Source of the DNA: Lichenostomus cassidix
Taxonomy: Eukaryota; Chordata; Aves; Passeriformes; Meliphagidae
Length of the DNA stretch: 64,000 nt
NCBI GenBank assembly: GCA_008360975.2
Contig: CM039182.1
Span: 103,323,443 to 103,387,442, forward strand
Reading direction: 5' to 3'
Part shown: positions 23,886-36,600 of the stretch, in pieces
Position numbering within the stretch: position 1 is the first letter of the stretch
Layout of the letters: each line of letters starts with the position of its first letter
Made by a program: the position numbers and the translations under genes
The notes under the pieces: model-generated
Databases searched by the model: none
Told to the model about the DNA's origin: nothing
Seen by the model: the letters and a program-made list of their open reading frames with translations, nothing else

Positions 23886-25467
23886 CCAGACTTTAAATTC
23901 CAGGATCACTTTTACCTAGGTATAGGAAAACAGAATAGAGAAAGCATAAACATAAGTAAAGATCTAAAACTTGTAGAAAAAAACCCCAACCCAACCAATC
24001 ACAAAGGATTAAAATGGAGGCAGGCAAGCAATTCAAGAGTTACAATCATAAATTTCACTGAGGGGGGAACTTAAAGCACATAGTTTCACTTCAAAGCAAG
24101 TGTATACCACTCCTAAGAGAGGTAGCAGGGATCATGCAACAATGAGAAATGTAGTTCTGACTACAAAGAAACTCTGGGATTTGCCATCAGAGGGAAACAC
24201 CTGGTTAAAATGCAGAATAAGAAAAATGGGTGATAAAGCTGTAAGGGAAGACACATGGAGAAAAAAAAGGAAAGGTCAAATAATTGAAAATAACATGAAC
24301 TTTATAGGCCTGTTTATAATAGGTAAAAATAACTGATGGCTGCAAACTTGATTTGCATACTGCCCAGGTCAATGAACCACCTGCATGCTGCTATAATATG
24401 TGTAATAAAGATTTAAATTATACCCCAAAACCTCCCCAGAAAACACTCAAAACCACAACCAAACACAGACCAAACAAATCTTGGGCAAGACCAATGATGT
24501 AAAAGATAGGAAATATCAGATGAAGATGTCCCTTGCCACCCCATCTTGGCCTTTTGAATGAATTAATGCAGAGTTTATACAATAGTGTGTAATTATTCTT
24601 AGTCTCAAACCTCCTGAGTAACAATTTAACAAGCCTACCTGCAGTTCTTCCTTTATTCTCACTGTTCATTTAGAGCACTGCATGAAGCAAATGATTATAT
24701 AATTGAAGGCTGTATCAGAATGCACAAGGCTGTAAATTAATGCTGTACAGATAGCATTAAATCTGACATTTCTTAACACTGGAATGCTTGTCTTTGAAAA
24801 CATAACAACTTTCTCCTCATGTTGATTAAGCCAGAGATTTAAGTAAAAAATCTAAATGGAAAAAAATACATTAGCATTTGAAACTAATGATAATATCCAG
24901 GGTCAGAGCACATATTTGGTACTAATTTTATACAATTAAAGTAGTAGATATTAACACCCGAAACAAGAAATTGTCCTGCGTCAGTACACAAAGGTCACCA
25001 GTGCAGAGCTAGTGCAGTGCAGTGCAAGCTCCCAGCTATCCAGATCAGGGCTCTGGGAAGACTGGGGACAAGCTGCTTGCCTTCCAGCAGAAACCAAGAT
25101 GTAGAATGGGGGAAAGTCCATGTCCAGATCGCAGTATGTCTGTAACAACGGGTCAGGATGCTGCCTAACACAGGAGACTGAGGGCACTCTGACACCTGGC
25201 ATATCAGACACCATTGTGTGAAGTGTTTGCTGAGGGGGAATAGGAAAAACACCATTGCCAGTTAGCAGCTTTACTGTCTGAAGAAGATTAGAAAGACAAA
25301 TTTTCAAGCTCCACTGACTCTGGAGGGCAGAAGAGCTCATGGTTATAGACCATGTTGTCAAGATGGAATTGACTTCAGCTTGGGTCTCAGCCTTAGCAGA
25401 ACTGACAATTAGCACATTTCTGCCAAACTCTTGAGGTGTCCTGTGTGAACAGAGAAAGCATTATTTT
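23886..25467. other. Noncoding DNA beside the solo LTR
   Basis: No gene recognised. The longest frame is 144 codons on the minus strand (24,981-25,415). It ends outside the neighbouring LTR, has no gag, protease or other retroviral signature, and no known domain. AATAAA occurs at about 24,403 in a C- and A-rich context. Confidence 0.5.
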
Positions 25468-25740
25468 CAGAACTGTCACTGTTGAGCAGCTAGCAGAGTA
25501 ATGAAAGCACCAGTTCTCAGTGGCAAGAAGGAATGACCTTTATTGTTTTGATTTCATCACATATATAGAGTTCTCAAGTCACCCAGATTGGTCAGTCAGA
25601 AGCCTTCCCCCAGGCCTGATTGGCCAGGCCTGCACTGTCCAATTTCTGGGACACTGTTCCAACAACATCCAAACTTTATCTTTATTTATAAAACACAAGA
25701 AAATTTCTCATGGGAAAAACCTGTGCTAGCCACACAGAAC
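25468..25740 (-). mobile_element. Solo ERV LTR (ERVK-like) with 6-bp target duplication
   Basis: A 261-bp LTR at 25,474-25,734 starts TGTCACTG and ends TAGCCACA, keeping TG...CA termini. It is flanked by perfect 6-bp direct repeats CAGAAC at 25,468-25,473 and 25,735-25,740. Read on the minus strand it has promoter order: two CCAAT boxes (plus-strand ATTGG at 25,619 and 25,587), a TATA-type CTATATATG near 25,561-25,568, and AATAAA (plus TTTATT at 25,539-25,544). A six-base duplication is typical of ERVK/betaretrovirus-like integrases. No internal gag, pol or env lies beside it, so it is a solo LTR left by LTR-LTR recombination. Confidence 0.85.
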
Positions 25741-28399
25741 TGTTTGGAACGAGGTAAGATAGGACACTGATTTTCTAAAACCAAAGGCCAAAAAAACTAG
25801 GACTTGAGACCAAATATTAAATCATTCCTTTACCTAACTTGTTAAGTATCTGCTTAGTTACTACTCAATCTGTCAGTCTCCAAGTGCAATATTATGCAGC
25901 TCATATTCAGAACTTTGTCCTCAAGTTCCATCTCACTAGAAAGGACTTAGAACTCTAAAAAAAACTTTCACTTTATGTTTTTTTAATTTATTCTTTTTTT
26001 CTTTGAGAAGTGTCTGAATCAGGCTGAAATATTTTTGTTTGCAGAAGTGACGGGAACTTAGGTATCTGAGAGCTAAAACACACGACACTGAATGACATCG
26101 CTGTTTGTTCTGCTTGCCAAGGTGCGCTTTCAGATAAGAGTCATATTTATGACTAAATGATTTGTCATCCATTCATTGTTCTAGTTTATCCATCAGTGAA
26201 TGTTTTATGTCGTTCACTTCACCTCATAGAAGAAGAGTTGCTATTTAAAAACTGTCATAAATGTCTTTTAGTGTATTGTGAAATAGATACAGTATTCAGT
26301 AACTGAAAATTGGTTGTCTTCATCATTCCCAGCTTTAAAGAACCTAACCTTTTTGTCTAGATGTCCATTTCTAACATACAAAGGATCTGCTAATAGCTGG
26401 AAACTGGTCAAAGGTTCCTTCTGGATCAGTCTGATCTATACAATACTGTATTATTGTATAGATTATATTTCAACATTCCCAAATGAATGTCAGTTTGAAG
26501 CTGACACAGTGTAATATCCCCTGTAATTCTAAAGAAAAGGATCAAAATGTTAATGTTGTAGCCTTTAAAATAAAATGATAATTTTTATAATGTATTGCTA
26601 CATTAAGAAGTATATTAACTTTCTAACTAATGAATCAAATATCTATGTAGATGTTATACAGTTTACTCTTGTTATAGTTATTGCTGCCAGCATGGAATAA
26701 TGATATATTTTCAAAACTTCAAGCAATTTCACTGTAACTTACTTTTAAATATTCCTACAGCAATCTCCTTGCTTTCTGGAAAATAATCAAGGACAAGATA
26801 GATTATTCTGTCTGCAGCTGCACAGCAGCTAACAATTGTGAGAAATATTTTGTTCTTCGTGTGGCTTGAAAAAATTCCCATATCAAACAAGTCTTTAATT
26901 GTTTTCTCAGCTGAATGAAGTTCTAGTATGTTTTTTGTAACACAGAATTCTTTCATTCTATTAAGACTTATCATTCTAGCTACAGTGGAACATTGAAAAA
27001 CAACAGTATTTAATTTACTACCATAAATGGTTTGGATAACACTATGGTACAGTTTTGCTGCTTCAGAGGCAGCTAAGTCTAATTTTCTTCTGTATTTTCA
27101 CATTCCATGTCAGCAAAAGATTTTGAGCACTCTGTTTTTAGCAGCCAGAATACAATTCCTTCAATGAATTGCTTGCTTTCATCCTGCCATATATCTGACA
27201 TTCATCCATGAATAACTGAGAAAATGACAGCAAGCTCCAAGTCATTATTGGTTTTTTTTTTACAGATGCATGCTAATTGCATCCTGGAAAAAGCAAGAAC
27301 CCTTTTTGTTTCAGGATATGTCATATCTTAACTGAGTGATTTTAGCACATCTGCAGCCACGATTCTCATAGAACCCAAACTGCTAGCAAAAGTACACAAA
27401 AAATTGATACACCTGAACTTAGATAATGAAGAGACTCTCTGCTTCCTGTAACTCGTAAAGCCAGTAACTAATCATGACAAGTATATGAAATTCATAGTTT
27501 TCTGATACCCAGACTCTGAAAATTTAAGATAGCACCAGACATGGACTTCTAGGTAACAGTAACAGTCTGATCAAAAATATCAGTAGATGTTTCTTAGAGT
27601 TCTCATGGTTGTTTTCTGCACTATGATCAGACCTCCTGACTGAACTGCATGTTTGGTGCTGCACTATTACAGCCTGAGGGGATGAAAAGCTAGGATGTGT
27701 TAGGAGAGACATTTCCCACAGTAGAGACTGACCTCAAACAGAAGTGGTAGTAAATTCCTGCAATGCTGCTTTACTCTGGCAGAAGAAAACAGTTCAGTGT
27801 ATTATGAAAATTAATTTCAAATGGGTTGAATTAAATAAAAAAAAAATCAAATTCTTGAAAAAAACAACAATAAAAGCAGGTAAACAAAAATCCATCTAAA
27901 TTTTTCCCAGCAGAAAGTAAAAAATCAGAGCTTTCTATGAATGTCTGTACATTAGCTCACAAAACAATTTGACAGAAAAATCCCAATCAGCGGTAGTTGA
28001 AAGTTTGCAAGCAGCAGAGTGCAGTATCCTAAAAACTCATTTTGTTAAAACCAGATGAACGTGACAGTTTTGGTCTACCTAAGCCCCCCTGAATTTGTTA
28101 TATGGATCCGTTTGATCTGGTGGTGGCAGTGTGTACCTGTGGCTGAGAGGAAGAGCCAGAGGAATATTCTGAATTACAGAGGGAGAGCCGTACAATGGGA
28201 TGGATCCCTGTCAGCCACTTGGAAAATGTTACTAGCAAACCTACTAGTCACCAAAGTGATGGGGACGACTCTCTCACACTCAGCTAGAAAGACAAAAATC
28301 TCCAAAAGGGAAAAGCTTCTCCTCTGGCAGCATATTCACAGCCTCACCTCACCTATTCTTTCTTGCCCTGCAAGGTCCCTTGGAGCAGCCTGATTATCC
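25741..28399. other. Anonymous noncoding DNA
   Basis: No gene recognised. About 25,930-26,260 retains several CpGs in balanced composition and may be a conserved noncoding element. A 12-bp inverted repeat lies at 26,434-26,463. A 112-codon plus frame at 28,055-28,393 has no signature. Confidence 0.5.
26434..26463. repeat. Perfect 12-bp inverted repeat
   Basis: Arms at 26,434-26,445 and 26,452-26,463 (ATCTATACAATA and its exact complement) flank a six-base CTGTAT loop. It can form a stable AT-rich hairpin. No miRNA-length stem is evident. Confidence 0.85.
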
Positions 28400-29030
28400 T
28401 AAATGATGAAAACTGGGATAATGAACTCTGCCTGGGGAAAACGCTGAAGGACAGTTAATGAGGTTATCTGGTTTTACCCGGGATTATTAGGCACAGCCAG
28501 CCGTGAGCACAGAGGGCAGGTGCTGGGCTGCTCTGCAGCTTCGGGTGTGAGCAGAGCCCCACTGGCTAAATTAGCTGGGACGATATTTCTGTTTGGGTGT
28601 TTCTGTGGAGCTCGTTTGTCTCTGAAGCCACTTGCCTGGGGTGACTCTGAGCCTGAGTGAGCAGCCCCAAAGGTCAGAGGGCCGGCAAAATCCACAAGGG
28701 CTGTTTTCTTCTCTTATTCTGAAAGGCGAGTGACTTCCATATCCTCAGGCTTTGAAAAAATCACACAGAAGGAAAACCAAAACACAGGCACAAAAGCCCA
28801 TTCTGTACGTGAAGTAGGAGTGGCTCTAGGGGTCCAGGAGGAGAGATTATGACCAAACCCTTCCATTCTGTTTTATCCCATCAGAGCTTGTAATGCCTCC
28901 TTGGTGCCAGCCCGGGCAGCCCGCAGAGTCCCTTGTGTCCCTGAGTGCCAGGCAGGGACTGTCCCCGGGACGGAGGGCAGCAGCCCCGGCCAAGACTCAG
29001 GGAAATTCCACCAGCGTGGTGGAACACGTC
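28400..29030. promoter_or_regulatory. Local GC/CpG-rich island-like segment
   Basis: This is the most GC-rich non-LTR stretch in the window, with roughly 15 or more CpGs, including two CCCGGG sites near 28,478 and 28,912 and CCCCGGG near 28,963. It is too sparse for a classical CpG island. It may be a regulatory element, an alternative promoter or an unrecognised GC-rich exon. Frames at 28,893-29,174 and 28,474-28,695 have no recognised domain. Confidence 0.3.
29006..29024. repeat. Perfect 8-bp inverted repeat
   Basis: TTCCACCA, loop GCG, TGGTGGAA. A compact palindromic site inside the GC-rich segment that could bind a dimeric factor or form a small hairpin. Confidence 0.85.
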
Positions 29031-32000
29031 ATGTTGCTTTCAGAGCCCATGAGTTCCAATTTACATTTAAAAATAAAAACAAAAAGCAAACTCTCGAAGC
29101 CATCTGTGCCTACTTTTCAGAAATCCATGATTCAAACCACCAAAAGTGATGGGATTTGTCTGAATCAGAAATAACTTTGAACTAGTCTCTTGTTTCTTAA
29201 AGTTTTGCCTCCACCGGTGCCACTACCTCTGTCTTTGTTTTCTGGTTTCCAGGACTGTAAAACACATATGATTCCAGTGCATTTGCAAACTTATCATTGC
29301 AACAGAGAATCTAGACAGCCACACAGATCTGGGTATTTGTTTGTTGTTTTTATTTTTTTTCCTGAGATATAAACTGAAATTCTCCTGAAACTTTCGAGGA
29401 ACCTGCACTCTAAGAAAAAAAGACTAAACTGTGAGCTGCAATAATATCACAAGAGCTGGCAGCCACAATATGTTCTAGGGTTTTTTTTCCCTCTTAAAAT
29501 ACGTGACAGAGGGAAAAACTTGCCTGGAAGGTTAAATTAACCTACCGCAGGATCTCACCGGTTTTACATCCCTACTTGAGCACTGCTATTGACTTTGCAA
29601 TTATATTGCAGTCCTACCTGTGGCTCTTTAAAACTCTGTATTTCTCCACAGGAAGTTGTGCCAAATGATTCATGGCATACGAGATTTCCATGTAAAAAAC
29701 TGTCTGTTTTGAACTACTTATGGCATGATCCAAAATTTGAGCCGTATCCTAAAATCAGATTTTCCTTATTATTTGCTGAGCGGTATCATAGTGCTGAACC
29801 CTAAACAGTCACATAAAACTCTGTCTCTGTTAGGTAAAGATCTATGCCTGACTAACAGGTAGAAAGTGATACTCCAATCTTGCCCACAGGAAGCCAACAA
29901 AATCTAGTTAAACATTTTTCCAACTCTTTACATGGATAATGTGAAATTTATATGCACAACAAATATATTTTTCAGCATGGATTTTTGCAAGTTCAGACTC
30001 TGCAACATCTGAGAGGAGGAAATGCTGTGTCTGTCCTTGCCTATTCTGTCTTCTGTTTCATGTTAAAAACAATGCATTGGGTTTTTTTTTTCACTTCCCA
30101 GATATTTATTCACTTAACTGGATTCAAGAAGTGGAGTCTTGCACAAGTTGTGGGGAAATGAAGTGCTGATCTGATGAAATGCTCATTGTGTGCCTTGGAA
30201 ACTTTTATTTTACATTAATAAAGTCATTTCTCAATAGAACAACTTTTAATGAGCAGAACACATCAGTCAACCTGGCACTTAGGGAAACTACTGATTACAT
30301 AGAAGAAAATCAATGAGCATTTGAATACCCTGACTGCCAGGGCACATTTCCTCTTATAACTGTGACCACAAAAATTGTTCAGTGCTGTTGAGGGGACACT
30401 GAGAGTGAGAGAGTGTGTGTCTATGTAAACAGGAAGAAAGAAATCCCCAAAATCAAGGTCTTGAAAATAGTATGTCACAGAGGCAAGACGAACACAGAAC
30501 TTGTTGATCTAAGCAATAGAGGGCACCATGTACTGTTGCAAACTCCCAGGGATCTGCACTCATTTCCATGTCACCCAGATTCTTTGCAATTGGGGCAGCA
30601 GTTGACTAAACGAATTTAAATGTATGTAAATGTGAAGGGTCTCTGAAAGGATACATTAAGCCCAAGTTTATGCTACATGACTCAAGCTGGAGCCTGGTAA
30701 AACTGCCTCCTTTCAAAAATATATGCTAGTAAGAAATGAACATGCAATGGTCACTGGTACATTTTAGAAAATATCATGATACATATCAGCTGTTTTAGAA
30801 AAGAATGGCATATTTAAGAGTTTAAAATATCTTGAAATAATTCTGTTTCATAATGGAATAGTAGGTGCATTCTTTGCCATGCCCCACAAGCAAGAAAGTT
30901 AAAAAAAGGTTTGACTTTCAAGTAATTACATAGTACATAATTTAGTTAAGATCAAAATTTAAAAGACAAATAAACAAAAAGTAATTTTTCTTCCATTTGA
31001 TTTCCCTCTACTCTGATTTGTATCTCTGGAGTTCTCTATGTACCTGTAAGCCCATGTACAAATATTCTTAAGGGAAATTCAGCAACAGCAGCTGTATTTT
31101 TCAGTTAATACTTTAATAGAAATTACCTTTTGCATGTGAGCAACTCTTAAGAAATACAAAACCAGAACTAGGTAGTATTACTGTGTTCATTGCCTTAGCC
31201 TTCAGCTCACAAATCCATTTGGTCTGAAGGAAAGGTAGTTCATTTCACACAGTATTTCCTTACTTACTGTTTTTAATTATCTCCTATTAAACACAAACCC
31301 CCAAAGATTCACCCAAAAGCACAGTTTGTCTCCAGAAAAACAGGTAAACTTGTGGTTGACCATATTATTAGGTTAGCACAGATTTACTGCCCCTATGGGG
31401 CATGTAGAATAGCTGATGATACTTTGGTATGTCTGCCAAGGCTTCTTCCAAGCTATGCATGTCCTCTTTTGTTCTCAGGATTGCCAACCTTCAGCCCTAG
31501 CACTCTTCCTTGTTTCCTCCAGCAGCCACCATCAGAACCCATCTGGGGTGATGCACTTGTGTTTCTTCTCTTGAGGTAGTGAGAACAGCTGACCAGACTT
31601 AGATTTGCCTGCTGTGAGGTCTGGAGCAAGTCTATTTACCCTGAACAATGAGGCAAGAACATTCAAAAGCAGCATGATTTGAGGAGTCAGATGGTTTTTC
31701 CACCTGAATGTCATCGTGGAACAATTGAGTTGTTTTACCACAAGACCAGAAGTGGAAGTCTAAGCCTGACTCTGACCATGAAGCCAGAGCATTCTAGGTA
31801 ACATATCTATGCATGATCATCCAGCTAGACAATCAAAAGGACCTGGAGCTATTATTGTTCATAATACTATCCCCATTATGTTTGTGTCATAAACTACCTA
31901 GCTTCAGAAAGACTTGGAGGAAAGAATATTTAGATGCTTTTCTAGGCCGTACAGATCTCTTAAATGGGTGAGAAAACTTGCCTGGCATGCCTGCTAAAAC

Positions 32001-35000
32001 TTTGCTGGCTTCAACACTTCCTGGGACAGTAGAGAGTCTGACTGTATGAGTTCAGGCTGGCACAGGAAATGTCCTTTCGTTATTGTAAGTTTAAGATTAA
32101 GATTTACTCACTTTCTAGAATTTTACCATTATTCAATTTCACCCATCAGTGAAGACATGCATGGAATAAATTAAAATTTTTTTTGCCAGTAATACATAGT
32201 TCATTGGCATGTAGTGGCTCTGAGAATTCTCTTATTTATAAATATGTTGACTATAGCAAAGTTACTCCAGGCTTGAACTGGTATGAAAAGAGGCCCAGTA
32301 TATATAAACTTATATATTATTTATTAGCACATCATCAGGAGTTATTGCTTTAGCTTGCTTCATATCAATAACAATACTATTTTGTAACTTGGAAAAGTAA
32401 TAATCTTTTTGCTTTCATTTCCTTTGACAGGAAAAGCAAAATTATTTCAGTGCCATTCCACATGACTAACACTTTCAGAAACACAAGACAATACAGTAAT
32501 CATTTGGGATGAGGAGATAATGCAGACAAGAAAACATACATTCTGCAGATAAATGTGATATATAGATTATATGCTCAGAGAGTAAGGAAAAAATAAGAAA
32601 GACATTAAAAAAGCTAATAATAATAATAGTGTTTCTGTGTAATGCTCTTCCAAATTAAATTGCTCTGATCTGGTGTCTCTCATGAATCATTGCATCAGAA
32701 AGTACCACAGCTAAAACAAGATTCTTTTGCTATCCTCAGTGTGAATTAAAACAGTAACTTGCCCTTTTATTCTTGAGCTCTACCATCAGCATTTTTCAAA
32801 GAAAAAAAAGAAGATTTAAATGTGAGAACACATCCCAGTGATTTTCAAATAGAATTTAAATTCTGCCTTGGACAAATTCAATACAGAATATTGAAAATAT
32901 ATCCTACAAAAGGAGTGCTTCCAATCCATTTTATTTGTACTAAAATAATTTGCTTAATTTAACCTGATAACAGTTATAAATTGAAATGCTAACTGTTATC
33001 CAATTAAATGTTTAAAATTGGACTCTGAAATTCTTTGTTTCTTAGTTAGGCTGAACTATGTGTCTTGCATGCATGTACTCCATAGAGTGTAGGTATTGAA
33101 TTTTCTGAAACATGTCCTGCATCCTGCTATTTCTAGGCCTGTCTGGGCTCAGAAATTCACCATGAGTGACATATCATGCCATTAAGACATTTTACACATG
33201 TAAACGTATTTGGTTAAAATCACAGTAGAGTGTAGATTTCACGAAATAATCCAATGTTTTACATTTGCAAAGCATAAAGACATTGAAACACTTGTAAATA
33301 TTCTTGGATCATCTATTTAATCTTATTACTAAAAATGGAATGGTTAGTTTATTTAAAAGAAAAAAACACAAAGAAAGAATTCAATACTTTCCTTTGGCTT
33401 CACATTTTGGAGCACATTACTTAAATTGTACTTTTCTACAAATATTAAAAGAAACCTACAGAATTTATACTGCCTTGGCTAGTTCATGTTTCTGCTCCTG
33501 GAGTGCATCTTGTAGTTCGCAGGCTTGATTCTCAGTGAGTTGAAAGTGCTGGAAAGCTTCTGTTCATCCTGAAGGTATTTGGGTCAGGCTCTGTGTTCCT
33601 GATGGGTCAGGGTTTGGAAGCTTCCCTGTTGTCTCAGGGGTCATTCAGCAAAACCTTCATCTCCAGTTTTGGCCTGGAGTCAGAAAACTTTATCAAATAA
33701 GGCTCCTGTATGGAATAAATCTTTGTTTCTTTTCAGGGATATGTGATAAGGCAGGCGTGCACCAGCAGAATTGGATGGTGCACTGACAGACAAATATTCA
33801 TCTCTCTTCAATTACACTAGACTTATGTTAATTAAACAGCAAATATAAATGACTAGAAAAACTTCTGGTATTGAATTGACTGTAGAGACATATTGAATGA
33901 TGTTTTTCAATTGCCAGAAAATTAGGTGGCCAGTTTACAGCTGTCATGCTTCTCAAACAGATCTGATGAAAGGGACAGAAAATTGTTTCAGCACACCTCA
34001 CATCAGCACAGAAGGCACAGTCAGAGATGGATTCCACATAGTGAAAATAATCAGACATAGAAAAGCCACAGTAATTTAAAATTATAGAATGTGAAAGTTT
34101 CTCACTGCTATTCCAGTAAGGCAACAGGCTGTACTGGCAAGATGAGGTGTCAGAAGGTAAAAATATATTTTTTTCTTACTAGTTTGCAACCAGCATAGAA
34201 CACTGAGCAGCCGAGGTGGTATTCTGAAATCTTCTTAGTTTACTGATATGAATTAGTGTACATGAAAATTGCTTTGTTTTGAATGTTAGCCTGTTAGAGA
34301 AAATGAATATAGCTAGGTAAATAGGAAAAAGCCAATACAGATAAGATCACTTCTGTGACCACTAAGCTGTTGTATCAAAGAAATACAGATCCAGTCTAAA
34401 ACTGGAGCCAGTCTAAACAGATCTAGCCTTAACCTTTTTTTTTTTCAGTAGAACAGTTTGGAGGTGCACTAAAAATAATTTGCAGAAAATTTCCACCATG
34501 CCTATTATCTGCAGAATTTATTCCATGAGGACCACTAGGCTCTTGTCTGATTCTGGCTCTCAGTGTTTAGAGCCAATGAGAAAGAGATTTACCTGAGCTC
34601 AAATCAGACAGCTCAGCTCAGATTTCTTTAAACACATGTGAAGCAGGTGACTCTAATGGGAGTGCAGGACATCACCACACTGCAGTTTTCATCCAGCTAC
34701 AATACTGGTCTATTCCTCAAAAGAGCTATGTGACATCTTTGATAATGTTGTGTCATTCTCTATTATATCATGAAAAAACCATTTACTGACCAGATGGTTT
34801 GATGAATGTAAGTTTCTGTCTAACTTTTGCCTTGTCTTTTTCCTCTGAGAGGACAGGAAACAACAGTCCAAACAGCTAGTGCTGCCCTCAGCCCAATGCC
34901 CTCTCTTCTTGAGCATGGCTTAGCTAAGCTGTTGCTCTTAAGTTCCTGCTGGCAAGGGGAGGGTCTGCAGGCACATCTCTCTATAAGCACCAGAAATTCT

Positions 35001-36289
35001 AAGGAAGTTCAAAACTGGCCTCTGTCGCTGCTAGAGTTGGAGCTCAGACTATTCTGAATTGTGACTTTTCATAATGGAACTATAATACATGATTTCCTTT
35101 TTACTCCAGAGAGTAAAGGAAGTATATGTAAAAGTGCTGAACAATGTCTGTGCGTTATTTTTTAAAAAAAGGGGAAAAAAAAGAATGTAAGAGATATTGC
35201 CCTTAGTTTGCTTCTTTCACCAAGATAGAAAAGAAAAAGTGAAATAATTTGTTGTGCGCTGTGATCCTTATCTACCAAAGGCTCTTCAAAACTCTTCAAT
35301 GAAACTTTTGCTGTATTTGGAAGGCAGTGAATAAAAGGCAAAAAATTGCCATTCATAATTTATATTTTGTTGTTGGCAACAGATGGGATGAGAGCAATGA
35401 GATGACTGTGTTGTATTTAAAATTAGCATAAGTCTCAAATAAATTGCTTATTTTTGTGAGTCAATGTGCTTACATTCATATCAAATATATAACCTGCTGT
35501 TGTCAATCAACACACATTTTGATATTCATTTATCTTATCTATGATACATGATATTCCAACAAATTTCTTATTAACCTTAATGTGTTCTTAATCTCAACAC
35601 TCAATTAACAAATTCTGTTATAATCAAGACTTTTCCTTTTGAACCATTTGTTATTGTCCTTTCTTAGTAACATATTTACAGGACCTGAAAATACCACATC
35701 TAACAGAGATGCATTAAAGATTTTGGGGCTTTTTTTTCCTTAGTAAATACATCTTAATAAACTCACTTTACTTAAAATTTTGTGCCTGTGATGGATCACC
35801 TACTTGTGGCCATGGCATTCTTTCCCAGAAGTGGAATCCAGTCAAGTGGCCTTAGTTTGATGATTGCTAACAGCAGTTTCAAGATCACTTGGCAAAGCTA
35901 AAACTTGTAATTAGTAGTGAGAGTGTATGTCCTTTACGAGCTCAAAGCCTGGCTGCATTCATAAAGTGGCATTTGCCTTCCCGTTGGCAGTGCTATATCC
36001 CTTTATGACTTGTAGGGATTTAGCTTTGCTACTCAGTTTTTCAACCCTTCTGGCACCACCAATATTGTGTGTATCCCGGTGACATAGGCAACCTCACCTC
36101 TGGATATTATTTACTGAATAAAATCCATGCATGCACAATCTGAAAATGGGGTGGAACACTGACAAATACTGTGAATTTTAATTTTAAAACTCCCTGTTAG
36201 GCCGTATCAACAGATCACAGAAAAAAATTACTTAGCAGCAACAACAGCAAGATGCTCAGCGAAAATCCCTGCAGTGCTTGTTTTTGTTT
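29031..36289. other. Long stretch of unique-looking noncoding DNA
   Basis: No coding exon or confidently recognised repeat was found in more than 7 kb. Reading frames are short and mutually overlapping. Isolated items: a CTCF-like core CAATAGAGGGCA near 30,514, an AATAAA near 33,715, a T run near 34,435 and a very AT-rich zone at 32,150-33,020. Old unrecognised repeats cannot be excluded. Confidence 0.55.
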
Positions 36290-36600
36290 CACAGCGTCAG
36301 TTTTTCTCTTTTATCCTCCTTGTTGCTGTGATCAACAGAGGGCAGTTGGGCTCCTTTCTATTTTGAGTTTCAATTAAAATTTCAAAATTGTTTTTGATTG
36401 AACTTTTGAACACACCGAAATGTGAAAGCGCCCCCACTGTCGCTAAAATGGTCTGGAACGTGCTTTCTGGGCATGAACATTTCAAAGAGAAGATGCTGGT
36501 TGCAAGCAGCTCCACCTCCACTCTCTTCTCCAACACGCTTGATAAAGTCTCAGGAGGGCCCATTGCTTTTATTTTTTTCTCCTAGGTGAAGTCCAAACGG
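36290..36600. promoter_or_regulatory. Candidate conserved noncoding element
   Basis: Balanced composition with retained CpGs (ACACCGAAATG, AAAGCGCCCCC, TGTCGCTAAA between 36,412 and 36,446). A CTCF-like core CAACAGAGGGCA lies at about 36,333. Frames are open on both strands (65 codons plus, 88 codons minus), which suggests composition rather than coding. Function is inferred only. Confidence 0.25.

Noticed and set aside
24981..25415. 144-codon minus-strand frame next to the LTR, possible viral gene
   Set aside because: It lies outside the precisely bounded solo LTR and shows no gag, protease, polymerase or envelope signature.
28055..28393. 112-codon plus-strand frame as a gene
   Set aside because: Low-quality composition, no domain and no supporting signals.
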